DNA from: Methanohalophilus sp.
GTDB taxonomy: Archaea; Halobacteriota; Methanosarcinia; Methanosarcinales; Methanosarcinaceae
Reading direction: 5' to 3'
Assembly (NCBI RefSeq): GCF_030156785.1
Contig: NZ_JASGLW010000010.1
Location: 1 to 64,000 of the forward strand
DNA: 64,000 nucleotides
The position numbers and the translations under genes are program-made. The first letter of the stretch is position 1. Every line of letters starts with the position of its first letter. A model generated the notes under the pieces. It had not been told where the DNA came from. It ran no database searches and worked only from the letters and a program-made list of their open reading frames with translations. This document shows positions 1 through 11,724 of this stretch, one piece after another.

Positions 1-388
1 GAAATTAATGAAAGTACTCATATAACTAAATTTATCTTGATTAGATATAAATATTGTTGTTTAGTTTGGGTGAGAAGAGGAGTTAATCAGAAATCTCTAA
101 AACTGTTTCATAACACTTCTTCTTATATTTTTAGCAGAAATGCTAATGCTTAGTGAAAAAACTTCACAGGTAACGCAGGCATGAACTTTTTTGCCTTTTT
201 TCTTCCGTCCATTGTAAGCTGTTTAATGTCACTTTTTATTTTCAATAAAGCTACTGTCTACACAAATCGTTTCAATTAATAGCTTTACTTTTCTGGTAAG
301 CTGAATCTCTAGAGCTTCTATAATTCTATTCAATATTCTTCAACTATAATTAGGAGATGCTGCATTTATATTTTGAAACAACCTAATT
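1..388 (-). mobile_element. Decayed IS5-like insertion sequence, copy A (runs off the left edge)
   Basis: Read on the minus strand from about 388 downward, this stretch matches the plus-strand copy at 19186-19490 almost base for base. It starts at a shared end (GTTTCAAAA type) and encodes pieces of a DDE transposase, including an ICVDSSFIENKK stretch that looks like the region of the first catalytic Asp, and a later GKKVHACVTCE piece. In-frame TGA and TAA codons and small indels interrupt the frame, so it is dead. Similarity to copy B ends near position 95, and the other terminus lies outside the window. Family assignment to IS5-like elements is from the motif; the exact IS name is unknown. 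Confidence 0.75.
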
Positions 389-500
389 ATGAAACATACA
401 TATTATTCATTAGATGATAAAATTCATCAACTAATATTAGAATGGCAAATAAAGCTTCCACACAAAAGACTAATATCTAACCACATACTCTTTTACACCA

Positions 501-1541
501 ATGCACGAATTAATTTGTCCCAAATGCGGGAAAAACGCTGATACTTTATATAATAACGTGTGCGAGGAATGTTTCTTCAAGATATTTACACTTGCACAAA
601 TAGCTCCAGTCATGCATATCACCGTCTGCTCTAAATGTAATGCCATCCTTGAGCGTGGCCGATGGATAGACGGAAAACAGGTTGAGGATACTGCAATTGA
701 AAAAGCCGAAAGTGAACTTTTCATCCATGAAATGGCTCAAAATATTGAACTGGACGTTGAGCCAAGGAAAGTCAGCCCTTATATATACCGCATAAAATTT
801 TACATTAGTGCAGACATTGACGGATTGCCTGTTGAAGATGAAGTAGAAACGGAAGTCCGTATCGAACGTAATGCATGCGATATATGTAGCCGTATTTCAG
901 CAGGGTATTTTGAGGGAATCCTCCAGCTAAGAGCTGCCGGAAGAAAAGTTACCGATGAAGAAAAGAAAAAATGCGAAAGTATTATTTATTCAAATCTGAA
1001 TCGTCTTCAAAAGAAAGGGGATAAACTCGCTTTTCTCTCGAACTCACTGGATCTCAAGGAAGGTAGCGATTTTTATATCGGTTCAACTCACGCCACACGT
1101 AATATATGTAAGGCCATAATCTCAGAAATGGGAGGAAGCTTTACCGAATCACCTACACTTTTTGGAATGAAGGACGGGAAAAACATCTACAGGGTCACTT
1201 TTTCACTGCGTCTTCCACAATACAAAAAAGGTGATGTGATAGATCTCAACGGAAGAAATATCCAGATCAAGATCTCGGAAAAAATGGTCAAAGGAATTGA
1301 TCTGACAACCGGTGACAGGGTTCTCATGAAACATGACGAAATCAGTGATGCAAAGTATCTTGGGAACGAAAAAGATGCTGTTAAAGCAGTCCTTGTTGCA
1401 TTAGAAAATGATACTGCGATGATCCTTGATCCGAAAACTTACCAGACAATCACAATCAAAAAGCCCTATTTTCTTTCTGATCAGGAGGGAATCGAGATTC
1501 CCATACTCAAAACAGAAGTTGGTATTATCCCTCTGCCATAA
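501..1541 (+). CDS. nmd3: Archaeal NMD3 family protein
   Basis: This 346-residue protein begins with paired CxxC motifs (Cys 6/9, 21/24, 43/46 and a further CDIC near 127), the zinc-ribbon signature of the NMD3 N-terminal region, followed by the long alpha/beta body of that family. In eukaryotes NMD3 is the nuclear export adaptor of the large ribosomal subunit. The archaeal homologue is thought to act in late 50S maturation or subunit anti-association, but that role is inferred. The start is the ATG at 501; no convincing ribosome binding site is visible and an AT-rich stretch precedes it, so a very short leader is possible. The next gene starts 16 bases after its stop, suggesting cotranscription. 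Confidence 0.9.
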   Translation: MHELICPKCGKNADTLYNNVCEECFFKIFTLAQIAPVMHITVCSKCNAILERGRWIDGKQVEDTAIEKAESELFIHEMAQNIELDVEPRKVSPYIYRIKFYISADIDGLPVEDEVETEVRIERNACDICSRISAGYFEGILQLRAAGRKVTDEEKKKCESIIYSNLNRLQKKGDKLAFLSNSLDLKEGSDFYIGSTHATRNICKAIISEMGGSFTESPTLFGMKDGKNIYRVTFSLRLPQYKKGDVIDLNGRNIQIKISEKMVKGIDLTTGDRVLMKHDEISDAKYLGNEKDAVKAVLVALENDTAMILDPKTYQTITIKKPYFLSDQEGIEIPILKTEVGIIPLP

Positions 1542-1557
1542 AAAGGGAAGATTATGT

Positions 1558-2709
1558 ATGGAAAAAATTCTTGTCATTGGTTACAGCAGCCGCAATATTG
1601 TAAGCTCAGCCCATCGGGCAGGCTATGAAGTGTTTGCAATTGATGCTTTTTGTGATCAGGATCTACAGAAACTGACAGTGGATTGTTGCAAGATTGATGA
1701 GGAAGATGTACGCAATCCGGATACTGACAAAATAGCAGGTATAATCAAATCTTTTAATACTGACTTTGATTATGTGATTCTTGGCTCAGGTTTTGAGACA
1801 TTTGAAAGGAGATTTTTTGAGATTCCTGTTCTGAACAATAGCATTGAATCAATGTCAAGGGTTTCTGATAAGAAGCAATTTGCTGATGAATTATACAAAA
1901 CAGGAATACCGCATCCTGAAACATGGGATATGGATTCTCATCCTGAAATCAGAAAAAAAATGATCCTGAAACCAAAATGTGGAGGAGGAGGTGTTTTCAA
2001 CCGGATTGTTCACTCTGAAAGCGAAATTAATGACGCACTTGAAGAAGTTGCGAATTGCAATCCCGGCCTTTCAAGGAAAAACATGATTCTTCAGGAATTT
2101 GTGACCGGGACTCCTGCAAGCGTCTCAGTCATTTCAACCGGCAAGGAAGCGGTTGCAATCGCCGTAAACGAGCAGCTCATTGGAATCCCGTGGCTTACCA
2201 GAGTGCCGTTTGCATACTGTGGTAATATCACGCCCTTTGAGACCAGCTACAAAGATGAAATGATGGCAATTTCAGAAAAACTCTGCACGCATTTTGGTCT
2301 TGTAGGTTCAAATGGTGTGGATTTCCTGATTACTGAAGACGGTCCGATTGTTCTGGAAATAAATGCCAGATTCCAAGGAAGTCTTGATAGTGTTGAAATG
2401 GCAACTGGAATGAATATCTTTGAAGCACACGAAAAAGCTTTTGAAGGCATTCTCCCAGAGATAATTGCTGAAAACAAATTTGCAGCAAAAGCCATTGTTT
2501 ATGTTGACGGTCAACCCCTGCAAAGTGGAGAAAATATTGAGAAACTGTCAAACAGTATGAAACTTGCTGACATCCCAAAAAAGGGTCATGTTGCATATCA
2601 AGATGAGCCGTTTTTGTCAATATTAGAAACAGGAAAAAACCGGAAGGAGGTTATGGACAAGCTATATTCTGCCTCCAGAATTGTAAGGAGTTGCGCAAAA
2701 GTTGAATGA
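1558..2709 (+). CDS. ATP-grasp carboligase-like protein (COG2232 type)
   Basis: The 383-residue product starts with a Rossmann-like segment (ILVIGYSSRN, residues 4-13) and has ATP-grasp hallmarks: a glycine-rich ATP loop (KPKCGGGG, about 138-145) and a metal-binding VLEINARFQGS strand (about 265-275). These match the archaeal COG2232 group, predicted ATP-dependent carboxylate-amine or carboxylate-thiol ligases related to biotin carboxylase; the substrate is unknown. The ATG at 1558 is chosen because an AAGGGAAG ribosome binding site lies just upstream. A longer frame opens from 1426 but only overlaps nmd3. It follows nmd3 by 16 bases and probably shares its transcript. Confidence 0.8.
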   Translation: MEKILVIGYSSRNIVSSAHRAGYEVFAIDAFCDQDLQKLTVDCCKIDEEDVRNPDTDKIAGIIKSFNTDFDYVILGSGFETFERRFFEIPVLNNSIESMSRVSDKKQFADELYKTGIPHPETWDMDSHPEIRKKMILKPKCGGGGVFNRIVHSESEINDALEEVANCNPGLSRKNMILQEFVTGTPASVSVISTGKEAVAIAVNEQLIGIPWLTRVPFAYCGNITPFETSYKDEMMAISEKLCTHFGLVGSNGVDFLITEDGPIVLEINARFQGSLDSVEMATGMNIFEAHEKAFEGILPEIIAENKFAAKAIVYVDGQPLQSGENIEKLSNSMKLADIPKKGHVAYQDEPFLSILETGKNRKEVMDKLYSASRIVRSCAKVE

Positions 2710-3081
2710 TAAAACTATTTGGTATTTCATTCTACACAAATGTGTATAAAATCCAAAAAACAGACTCTTTAGAAAACCACTTCCTCCAATTCTAACTTTT
2801 ATTATTGCAAAAAGGATAATTTCCTTTTAGTATTTACTCAACACAAGAATTCACAAGGGGATGATCGTATTTTGTTCCATAATTTAAAATCTGGAACTCT
2901 TATTAGATCAGAGATTTAATGGCATGTCTAAAAAGTACTTAAATTTTATCGATATATAGCAAATGCAAGTAGCAAGGATAATAGCTTCCACTCTACAGTT
3001 ACAAATATTCAAAGATAGAGAAAATCCGGAAAATGTAAAGGGAAATCCGGTTTAATGAATTTCCCGCTTTCTTAAAATGGT
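2710..3081. other. Gene-free stretch between convergent genes
   Basis: About 370 AT-rich bases separate two tail-to-tail genes. I see no frame with coding character, no tRNA-like fold, no clear long inverted repeat and no repeat shared with the rest of the window. Short T-rich runs near 2800-2830 could act as transcription stop signals for the ATP-grasp gene. Confidence 0.5.
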
Positions 3082-3432
3082 TCAGTCTTTCAGGAGCTTT
3101 AGTGCATCCCTGCAAGCAGCCACTGCAGGGGCTCCGGATGTAATGGAAATTACTTCCATGGTTTCCATAATCTCTTCTTTTGTAGCACCGTTATTCAGTG
3201 CACTTTTCATCTGAGATATCGTACATGATTCACATTGTTTTGAAGCAACCACAGCGAGGGCCATTAATATCTTGTACTTTGCAGGAATTGCTCCGTCAGT
3301 GAGAATTTTCTCATTGCACCGGTTGTATTTCTTCACAAAATACGGATCGATATCCTTAAGAGTTTCAAGTATTTGTGGTGTGAAACCCATCTTGTCCCCA
3401 ATGTTTTTTACAACCTCTTCGTGTTCATTCAT
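3082..3432 (-). CDS. Carboxymuconolactone decarboxylase (AhpD-like) family protein with CxxC
   Basis: This 116-residue protein has the compact helical CMD/AhpD fold signature: an [19 protein letters not shown] helix carrying a redox CxxC pair, then the [13 protein letters not shown] helix. Family members of this size are peroxidase-like or thiol-disulfide proteins in which the two cysteines are the active site; the physiological partner is unknown. The ATG at 3432 is preferred because a perfect GGAGGT lies 10 bases upstream; an in-frame ATG at 3450 lies upstream of that site. It follows two DUF2180 zinc proteins and a desulforedoxin-like protein on the same strand, so the group looks like a small redox operon. 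A second CMD protein at 22941 lacks the cysteines. Confidence 0.85.
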   Translation of the reverse strand: MNEHEEVVKNIGDKMGFTPQILETLKDIDPYFVKKYNRCNEKILTDGAIPAKYKILMALAVVASKQCESCTISQMKSALNNGATKEEIMETMEVISITSGAPAVAACRDALKLLKD

Positions 3433-3457
3433 TTTCTTCAAAACCTCCATAATACTT

Positions 3458-3676
3458 TTAGTCGAATGAGTCTTCAACCATGGTGTCAAAGCAATAGTCA
3501 CACATGAAATGCGGAAGTCCTTTATGCAAGCGTTTTAGCTCAGGAGGTTTCCCCACTGACACCGGTAATTTAACTTCCTTAAAATGATCGACACAAAGCC
3601 CTTTACCACATACAATGCAGACCGCGGAAGCCTCAACTTCCTTTCCCTGTTCTGCACAATCATAACATTTCATCAT
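3458..3676 (-). CDS. DUF2180 family small cysteine-rich protein, copy 1
   Basis: This 72-residue protein carries cysteine pairs typical of a treble zinc ribbon: MKCYDC at the start, [12 protein letters not shown] in the middle and CDYC near the end. It matches the methanogen DUF2180 family, whose function is unknown. A GAGGTGA ribosome binding site sits six bases before the ATG at 3676. It lies 11 bases after a paralogue (3688-3924) with the same cysteine layout, so the pair arose by tandem duplication. Binding of zinc is inferred from the cysteine spacing. Confidence 0.75.
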   Translation of the reverse strand: MMKCYDCAEQGKEVEASAVCIVCGKGLCVDHFKEVKLPVSVGKPPELKRLHKGLPHFMCDYCFDTMVEDSFD

Positions 3677-3687
3677 TGGAGATCACC

Positions 3688-3924
3688 TCAGATGTTATCT
3701 TTGAGAGCCTCATGGCATGGCTTACAGACTATTTTGAGAAGTGGCTGCATATCCTTAAGTTCGCATTCATCTCCCATACATTTGAGCCTTATTTGATACT
3801 CCCCTTCCCAGACCGGAACTTGTTCCCTTACAAGGTGATCGTTACATACACCTCTTCCGCAGATTATGCAAATACCCACGGTATCAGAGTGTTTACCCTC
3901 CTTTTCGCATTCGTGACATTTCAT
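3688..3924 (-). CDS. DUF2180 family small cysteine-rich protein, copy 2
   Basis: This 78-residue paralogue of the neighbouring protein opens with MKCHECEKEG and has CIICGRGVCNDH in the middle and CKPC near the C-terminus. The extra CMGDEC segment (about residues 49-54) distinguishes it from copy 1. An AGGTGATC site precedes the ATG at 3924. It belongs to the same minus-strand unit as the desulforedoxin-like gene upstream and the CMD protein downstream. The role is not known; a zinc-binding regulatory or redox adaptor is a guess. Confidence 0.75.
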   Translation of the reverse strand: MKCHECEKEGKHSDTVGICIICGRGVCNDHLVREQVPVWEGEYQIRLKCMGDECELKDMQPLLKIVCKPCHEALKDNI

Positions 3925-3962
3925 TGCTGATCACCTGGTTATTTTAAAAATATATGAAAAAT

Positions 3963-4088
3963 TTATTCTTCAACCAATTCCATTTCTTCACCACAACAAA
4001 CGAGTGTACCCCCGCCCACTTCGGTGACCTCAACTTCGTTACCACATATATTACACCTGAATTTTTGACCTACTTCTGATACTCCCAT
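3963..4088 (-). CDS. Desulforedoxin-like small iron protein
   Basis: A 41-residue frame encodes a product with CNICGN near the start and LVCCGEEM near the end. The CxxC plus CC pattern is that of desulforedoxin and the N-terminal Fe(SCys)4 domain of desulfoferrodoxin. Such domains bind one iron and pass electrons; here the catalytic superoxide reductase domain is absent. It is the first gene of a minus-strand group with two DUF2180 proteins and an AhpD-like protein, which supports a role in oxidative-stress or thiol metabolism. An AGGAGG-like site lies directly before the ATG. Confidence 0.75.
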   Translation of the reverse strand: MGVSEVGQKFRCNICGNEVEVTEVGGGTLVCCGEEMELVEE

Positions 4089-4248
4089 TGACTTCCTCCT
4101 GTAGTTTATTTACAAAATAAAGATTGGATAAAACTATATTTATTGATATCGGTATGCCCATCTACACAACTAATTTTCTTATAATGTCGAGGGACAGCAC
4201 GATTTGAAAGCAACTCCAAAACGGACACTACGGCACAAAACCAATAAG

Positions 4249-6845
<2,597 letters not shown>

Positions 6846-7027
6846 TCAAATTTAGTACAAGTGTGAGAAACAGTCCCCTTCCAAAGTCGGATCTAGCCGG
6901 ATAAACCCGACTTTTGGATGCGGGTAAAAACTCTATTAATCCCCCTAAATTTTAAAAGGTTAATGTTGGATATAAAGAAATCTTTTAGAGTTACGTATGT
7001 GATCTAGAAAGATAGCATAAAACTGAT

Positions 7028-7573
7028 TCAGGGAATTTCATCAATCCAGTTAAATGAGCCCGGCAAAAATCGTGAATCTGGAGATATACCTGAAGAAAGT
7101 GCAGTTATAATCTCATGAATGTCTTTAGATACATCAATTGCATCCCTGCATGTAGTTTCAACCTCAAATACACTTTCACACATCTCAACTGCTTCAACCA
7201 GAATAACATCAAGACACTCTGCATCCACATTTTCTTCGACTTTGCGATCTTTATACCCGCGGGAAGCCAAACGTGCCCTTAGATCAGCAGGTGCAGTCCT
7301 TAAAACAATGCACTGTTGTGCAAAATGATGGGAAAGATGACTGTCCAATATAATAATTTTATCGTCTTTGTCTGAAAAATGCTCATCCAGATAGTTGGCA
7401 ATCTGATTCATTTCTGCAAGCACACAATCCCGATCCTCATCCACTTCGTCAAAAAGGTGCTCATTTTTTATAACATCGTTAAGATGAACCACACAGTAAC
7501 CATAGTTATTTTCGAGAATATCGGCAACTGATGTTTTACCAGTACCCGGGGTGCCTGTGAGAGCTATGAACAT
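7028..7573 (-). CDS. Putative adenylate kinase (Fap7/hCINAP type)
   Basis: The 181-residue protein has a P-loop (GTPGTGKTS, residues 7-15) and the short NMP-kinase layout of the archaeal AK6/Fap7 family, including the DSHLSHHF stretch and the LRARLASRGY lid region. Homologues have adenylate kinase activity and in eukaryotes help 18S rRNA 3-prime maturation. The ATG at 7573 is chosen because the residues before it do not fit the family. It is the last gene of the trp group, 26 bases after trpG, probably by cotranscription and not by function. Confidence 0.85.
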   Translation of the reverse strand: MFIALTGTPGTGKTSVADILENNYGYCVVHLNDVIKNEHLFDEVDEDRDCVLAEMNQIANYLDEHFSDKDDKIIILDSHLSHHFAQQCIVLRTAPADLRARLASRGYKDRKVEENVDAECLDVILVEAVEMCESVFEVETTCRDAIDVSKDIHEIITALSSGISPDSRFLPGSFNWIDEIP

Positions 7574-7599
7574 ATTCAGGAAGTAATTCAACAACAATT

Positions 7600-8199
7600 T
7601 TAAGGATTGTGCTCTGATTGGGCAATTGTGATAAAATTTCCGATGATTTTCAAACCTTCTTCCATGAGAACCGATTCCGGATGGAACTGAATACCGAATG
7701 TAAGGTAATCTTTGTGTTTTACCGCCATGATTGTACCATCTTTTGTTTCCGCAATAACCTTCAGTGAGGGGGCAAGCTCAGAAATCTCAAGGGAATGATA
7801 TCTCCCTCCTGCAAAAGGACTGGGTATACCATCAAATAATGCAGAGCCCTGATGGTAAACTTCAGATGTTTTCCCGTGAATAGGACCACATTGTGCTCTG
7901 GAAGTATGACCCCCAAATGCTTCATTTATGGCCTGATGCCCAAGACAAACGCCCAAAATCGAAATCGTGGGTGCAAACTCCCTGATAATTTCAATGCAAC
8001 TGCCTATATCTCTGGCGTTGTCAGGTCTTCCGGGACCTGGAGACACAACTATCGCATCAGGTGAAAGGGATTTTATCTCATCAACTCTAATTGTATTTGG
8101 GACCACATGGGTTTCCACACTAAATACAGAAAAAGCATCCACAAGATTCCAGACGAATGAATCACGATTATCGATAAAAACCACATTAATTTCCATCAT
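7600..8199 (-). CDS. trpG: Anthranilate synthase component II (glutamine amidotransferase)
   Basis: The 199-residue protein is a class I glutamine amidotransferase with the oxyanion motif SPGPGRPDN (about 53-61), nucleophile Cys85 in GVCLGHQ, and the His173/Glu175 pair in FHPES. It supplies ammonia to TrpE for anthranilate synthesis. The start codon (ATG at 8199, or 8196) overlaps the TGA of trpE in an ATGA arrangement, indicating translational coupling of the two subunits. Confidence 0.95.
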   Translation of the reverse strand: MMEINVVFIDNRDSFVWNLVDAFSVFSVETHVVPNTIRVDEIKSLSPDAIVVSPGPGRPDNARDIGSCIEIIREFAPTISILGVCLGHQAINEAFGGHTSRAQCGPIHGKTSEVYHQGSALFDGIPSPFAGGRYHSLEISELAPSLKVIAETKDGTIMAVKHKDYLTFGIQFHPESVLMEEGLKIIGNFITIAQSEHNP

Positions 8200-9770
8200 T
8201 TAACACCCACTGCTCCAAGCATAGCTGCCATTTTGCTCTCGGTTTCCCTGTACTCTGAAGCGGGATCGGAATCTGCAACGATTCCAGCACCTGCCTGTAT
8301 GCTAAGAATATTTCCCTGCTTCACAATTGTTCTTATGGTAATTGCAAAATCAAGATCACCGTTCCAGGAAAAATACCCTACACCTCCACCATAAGCACCC
8401 CTTGCTGCACCCTCAATGTCACGAATTATTTCCATAGCCCGGATTTTTGGAGCACCGGAAAGGGTTCCCGCAGGCATCAAGGAAACAACTGCATCAAACT
8501 GATCACATTCTGGCCGCAGATCGCCAATAACAGTACTTTCGATGTGCTGGACATGAGAATAACGGACAACTTTCATAAAATCTTCTACTTTCACGGTTCC
8601 GCCCTTTGATACCCGTCTCACATCATTTCGTGAAAGATCTACAAGCATGATGTGTTCAGCTTTTTCTTTTTCGTCATTTAACATAGCAAAAGCAAAGAAG
8701 AGATCTTCTTCTTCATTTTTCCCCCTCTTACATGTTCCTGCAATGGGGTTTGTGGAAATCTGCCTCTTATAGATACTCATAAGAGTTTCCGGACTTGCAC
8801 CTATTATACTCATCTCATCAAGATCAAGCAGGTACATGTATGGGCTGGGGTTGATCTCCCTGAGCTTCCTGTAAAGCTGGAAAGACGAATCTGCAGATGA
8901 AACTTCACATTTACGGGATATTACAACCTGAAATATATCTCCGTCAAACACATGCTCCTTTGACTTGCGCACAGCAGCTTCAAATTCTTTCTGATCCATG
9001 CTGCAGCCAATCAATTTCGGTACAGGTTTTGTATCCTGATTCGCAGGTTGCAACTGGGATTCTGAAGCCTTAGCAAGAAGATCCTGCATCTCTGCAGCTC
9101 TTTTCATGATGCTATCGTATATTTCAGCAGGATTATCTTCAGTAGCAATGAAAGGAGAAAAAACAAGATAGATCTTGTCTTCCATGTGATCAAAAAGGAA
9201 CGTCTCCTGACAGAACATCAGCCGAGCATCGGGTATTTCCGAATCAAATGGCATGGATTGATCAAGCAGGCATTCATAAATCAGATCATAACCAAGATAC
9301 CCAATTGCCCCGCCTAGGAAAGTCTGCTTTCCAAAATCTTTCTCATTCAAAAGAGGGACGTTTTTTGAAGTTATAAAAGAAGAGCGAATTGCATCAAGTG
9401 GATTAAATCCTTTTTTGATAACTCCCATAAACCCTTTTTTTGTTTCATTATGGATTTCACACACTTCCTTTAGCCCTTCAACGGATGTTTTCACAAAACT
9501 ATCCATATGTAGATATTCAACTGATACTGTCTTCCCGGAAACTGAAAGTACAAATTCAGGGTTTGCACCGATAAAAGAAAAGCGTGCATGCCTGCTTTCC
9601 TTTTCCACAGATTCAAGAAGATAACTAAATGGTTTGTCATGTATCAGAGTGTAAAGCTGGAGAGGAGTGCAATTTGCAGGGACATCTGCCATGAGCAGGA
9701 CCATACAGGATCCGGAGCGTTTCCCGACAAGGTCTATAAATTCTTCCTTAGTAATATCAAAATTCATCAT
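8196..9770 (-). CDS. trpE: Anthranilate synthase component I
   Basis: This 524-residue chorismate-binding enzyme has the C-terminal signatures of TrpE: PIAGTCKRG, VDLSRNDVRRV, LMPAGTLSGAPKIRAME and AYGGGVGYFSW. It makes anthranilate from chorismate with ammonia from TrpG. The N-terminal half carries the tryptophan feedback region, with an LLESVEK motif resembling the usual LLES inhibitor-binding element. Its ATG overlaps the end of trpF (ATGA) and its stop overlaps trpG, so the four trp genes are tightly packed. Confidence 0.95.
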   Translation of the reverse strand: MMNFDITKEEFIDLVGKRSGSCMVLLMADVPANCTPLQLYTLIHDKPFSYLLESVEKESRHARFSFIGANPEFVLSVSGKTVSVEYLHMDSFVKTSVEGLKEVCEIHNETKKGFMGVIKKGFNPLDAIRSSFITSKNVPLLNEKDFGKQTFLGGAIGYLGYDLIYECLLDQSMPFDSEIPDARLMFCQETFLFDHMEDKIYLVFSPFIATEDNPAEIYDSIMKRAAEMQDLLAKASESQLQPANQDTKPVPKLIGCSMDQKEFEAAVRKSKEHVFDGDIFQVVISRKCEVSSADSSFQLYRKLREINPSPYMYLLDLDEMSIIGASPETLMSIYKRQISTNPIAGTCKRGKNEEEDLFFAFAMLNDEKEKAEHIMLVDLSRNDVRRVSKGGTVKVEDFMKVVRYSHVQHIESTVIGDLRPECDQFDAVVSLMPAGTLSGAPKIRAMEIIRDIEGAARGAYGGGVGYFSWNGDLDFAITIRTIVKQGNILSIQAGAGIVADSDPASEYRETESKMAAMLGAVGVK

Positions 9771-10444
9771 AAACTGTTACACCTTGCATTTTCAATAAAT
9801 TCACATACAAGCGTTTTGTCTTTCCGTCCATCTTTTTCGACACCAGAAGATACATCTACGCCATAAGGGACTATTTGCTTCACACAGGAAGCAACATTTT
9901 CTGGAGTCAGCCCGCCTGCAATTATCACAGGCAAATCCAATTTGTTGACTATTTCCTGGCTTATGTTCCAATCATGTACTTTGCCACTACCCCCGCCATT
10001 TATAGAACCAGTGTCTAGGACGATTCCATCAACAAGATCTGCATCAATAAGCAAATTCGCCTTATCTACAATTTCCCTTGCATGTTCTATGTTTGCCTTT
10101 TCCGGAAGTGAAAATACCTGATGTAACTGGACATCTGATTGATTCCTAATGCTACGAAGTGTTGATGCTTCCAAAGAAGAATGTACCTGAACGCAATCCG
10201 GCATTGCAGTTTCTATCATGTTTAATGCATGTTCAATTGAGGATGGCATCATCACAATTACGGACTATATTGATTCCGGGACCAATCCTATGAGTTCAGA
10301 AACCTTCAAAATATTGAGGTTTCGAGGCGTATTTACCGGAACCTCGGTTATAAATCCCACTGAGTCCGCACCACAGGCTACTGCAATCTCAACATCTTCG
10401 GCATTTCGCATGCCACATATTTTAACCCTGACTTCAGGGTCCAT
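9767..10444 (-). CDS. trpF: Phosphoribosylanthranilate isomerase with one in-frame TAG (codon 60)
   Basis: Read continuously from the ATG at 10444, this 226-codon frame gives a complete TrpF. The first part has VRVKICGMRNAEDVEIA and CGADSVGFI, holding the catalytic Cys region; the later part has GIVLDTGS with the catalytic Asp, then GGLTPENV and GVDVSSGVEKDGRKD. The two halves are separated only by a TAG at 10265-10267, with no change of frame and family-like sequence on both sides (LVPESI, then SVIVMMPS). TAG is therefore likely read as an amino acid, probably pyrrolysine. The enzyme isomerises phosphoribosylanthranilate. It starts five bases after trpD and overlaps trpE. Confidence 0.9.
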
Positions 10445-10449
10445 ATAGC

Positions 10450-11460
10450 TTATGCCCCCCTGTTCGTAAGTTTAACCAGTTGCTCAAGCTTTTCCAGTGC
10501 TTTTCCACTATCAATGACTTCTTCAGCAATTGATACAGCTTCACGCATGGAGATGTCAGTTCTGCCAATGTAAATCGAGGCAGCAGCATTTGCAACTACA
10601 ATATCTCTTTTAGGTCCCTTTTCACCCTTCAAGATACGCATTATATCAGCTGCATTTTCTTCAGGAGTCCCACCAACGATTTCAATAGCAGATGCCCTCG
10701 GAAGACCAAGATCTTCAGGAGTCATAATATACGAGGATACAATATCGTCTTTTAGTTCAACGACACATGTTTCGGATAGGGTTGAAATTTCATCCATTCC
10801 GTCCCCGTTAACAACAAGGACATGTTTTTTACCCAGCCTTTTCAATGCTTCTGCCATGGGACGACAGTATTTCCTGTCGTATACACCTATTATCTGAGCT
10901 GGAGCTTCAGTGGGGTTTACAATCGGACCCAAAAGATTGAAGACGGTTTTTATTCCCAGTTCTTTGCGCACACCTGCAACCCTTTTCATCGCAGGATGAA
11001 ACATCGGAGCAAACATGAAGCCAATATCTATACTTTCTATTGTTGAGCAAACATCTTCGGGACTGCAATCAATTTTCACACCCAACGCTTCAAGCACATC
11101 TGCACTACCTGAAAGAGAAGTGGCAGAACGATTGCCGTGTTTAGCAACCGGAATACCGGCAGCTGCTGTTACTATGGCAGCAGCCGTGGAAATATTAATT
11201 GTATTGTGCCTGTCTCCGCCACTTCCACATGTGTCCACAAGATGGCCGTTTACCTCAGGGTGGATAACATTTGCATTACCAAGCATTGCCTTTGCAAATC
11301 CTGTGAGTTCTTCTGCAGTTATATCCTTGACATTCAATGCTGCAAGGAATGCCCCGATTTGGGCATCTGAAGCTTCAGTAAAAATGTACTGCATTGCCCT
11401 GTATGCCTCATCCTCTGAAAGAGATTCATTGTTCGTAATTTTCTGTAAATATTGCTTCAT
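10450..11460 (-). CDS. trpD: Anthranilate phosphoribosyltransferase
   Basis: The 336-residue protein shows the glycine-rich phosphoribosyl-binding motif DTCGSGGDRHNTINIST, the KHGNRSATSLSGSADVLEALG metal and substrate region, and FAPMFHPAMKRVAGVRKELG, all diagnostic of TrpD. It joins anthranilate to PRPP. It is the first gene of the unit trpD-trpF-trpE-trpG. The ATG at 11460 is preferred to the GTG at 11469 because it sits at a family-like start; neither has a clear ribosome binding site. The genes trpC, trpB and trpA are not in this window. Confidence 0.93.
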   Translation of the reverse strand: MKQYLQKITNNESLSEDEAYRAMQYIFTEASDAQIGAFLAALNVKDITAEELTGFAKAMLGNANVIHPEVNGHLVDTCGSGGDRHNTINISTAAAIVTAAAGIPVAKHGNRSATSLSGSADVLEALGVKIDCSPEDVCSTIESIDIGFMFAPMFHPAMKRVAGVRKELGIKTVFNLLGPIVNPTEAPAQIIGVYDRKYCRPMAEALKRLGKKHVLVVNGDGMDEISTLSETCVVELKDDIVSSYIMTPEDLGLPRASAIEIVGGTPEENAADIMRILKGEKGPKRDIVVANAAASIYIGRTDISMREAVSIAEEVIDSGKALEKLEQLVKLTNRGA

Positions 11461-11494
11461 AATAACCACAATTTGATATCAATGTTCATTTTTG

Positions 11495-11530
11495 TACATC
11501 AATGTATGATTGAACACACTATATTTATAA
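11495..11530 (-). promoter_or_regulatory. trp promoter with palindrome at the likely start of transcription
   Basis: On the minus strand a TTATAAATA box-A element lies at about 11522-11530. About 25 bases downstream, where transcription should begin, is the inverted repeat TACAT-CA-ATGTA at 11495-11506. A palindrome at this place could be an operator for a tryptophan-responsive repressor. Its TGTAC-like core resembles the TGTACA element bound by TrpY in Methanothermobacter, but no regulator is in the window, so the assignment is inference. Confidence 0.4.
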
Positions 11531-11724
11531 GTTTCGTTACAGAAGGCTTTTCAGATCCAGCCTTATTGCAGCAGACAGATTTCGATCACAAACCAGTATT
11601 TGCATCAGTATACAATATTTTACACTGATAAAATGATGAACAATTATATACATAACATTCTGAATCTAATACAAAAAATTATTATAAAAAAGCCCAAATC
11701 TAGGCTATGTGAAAATCCTCTTCT

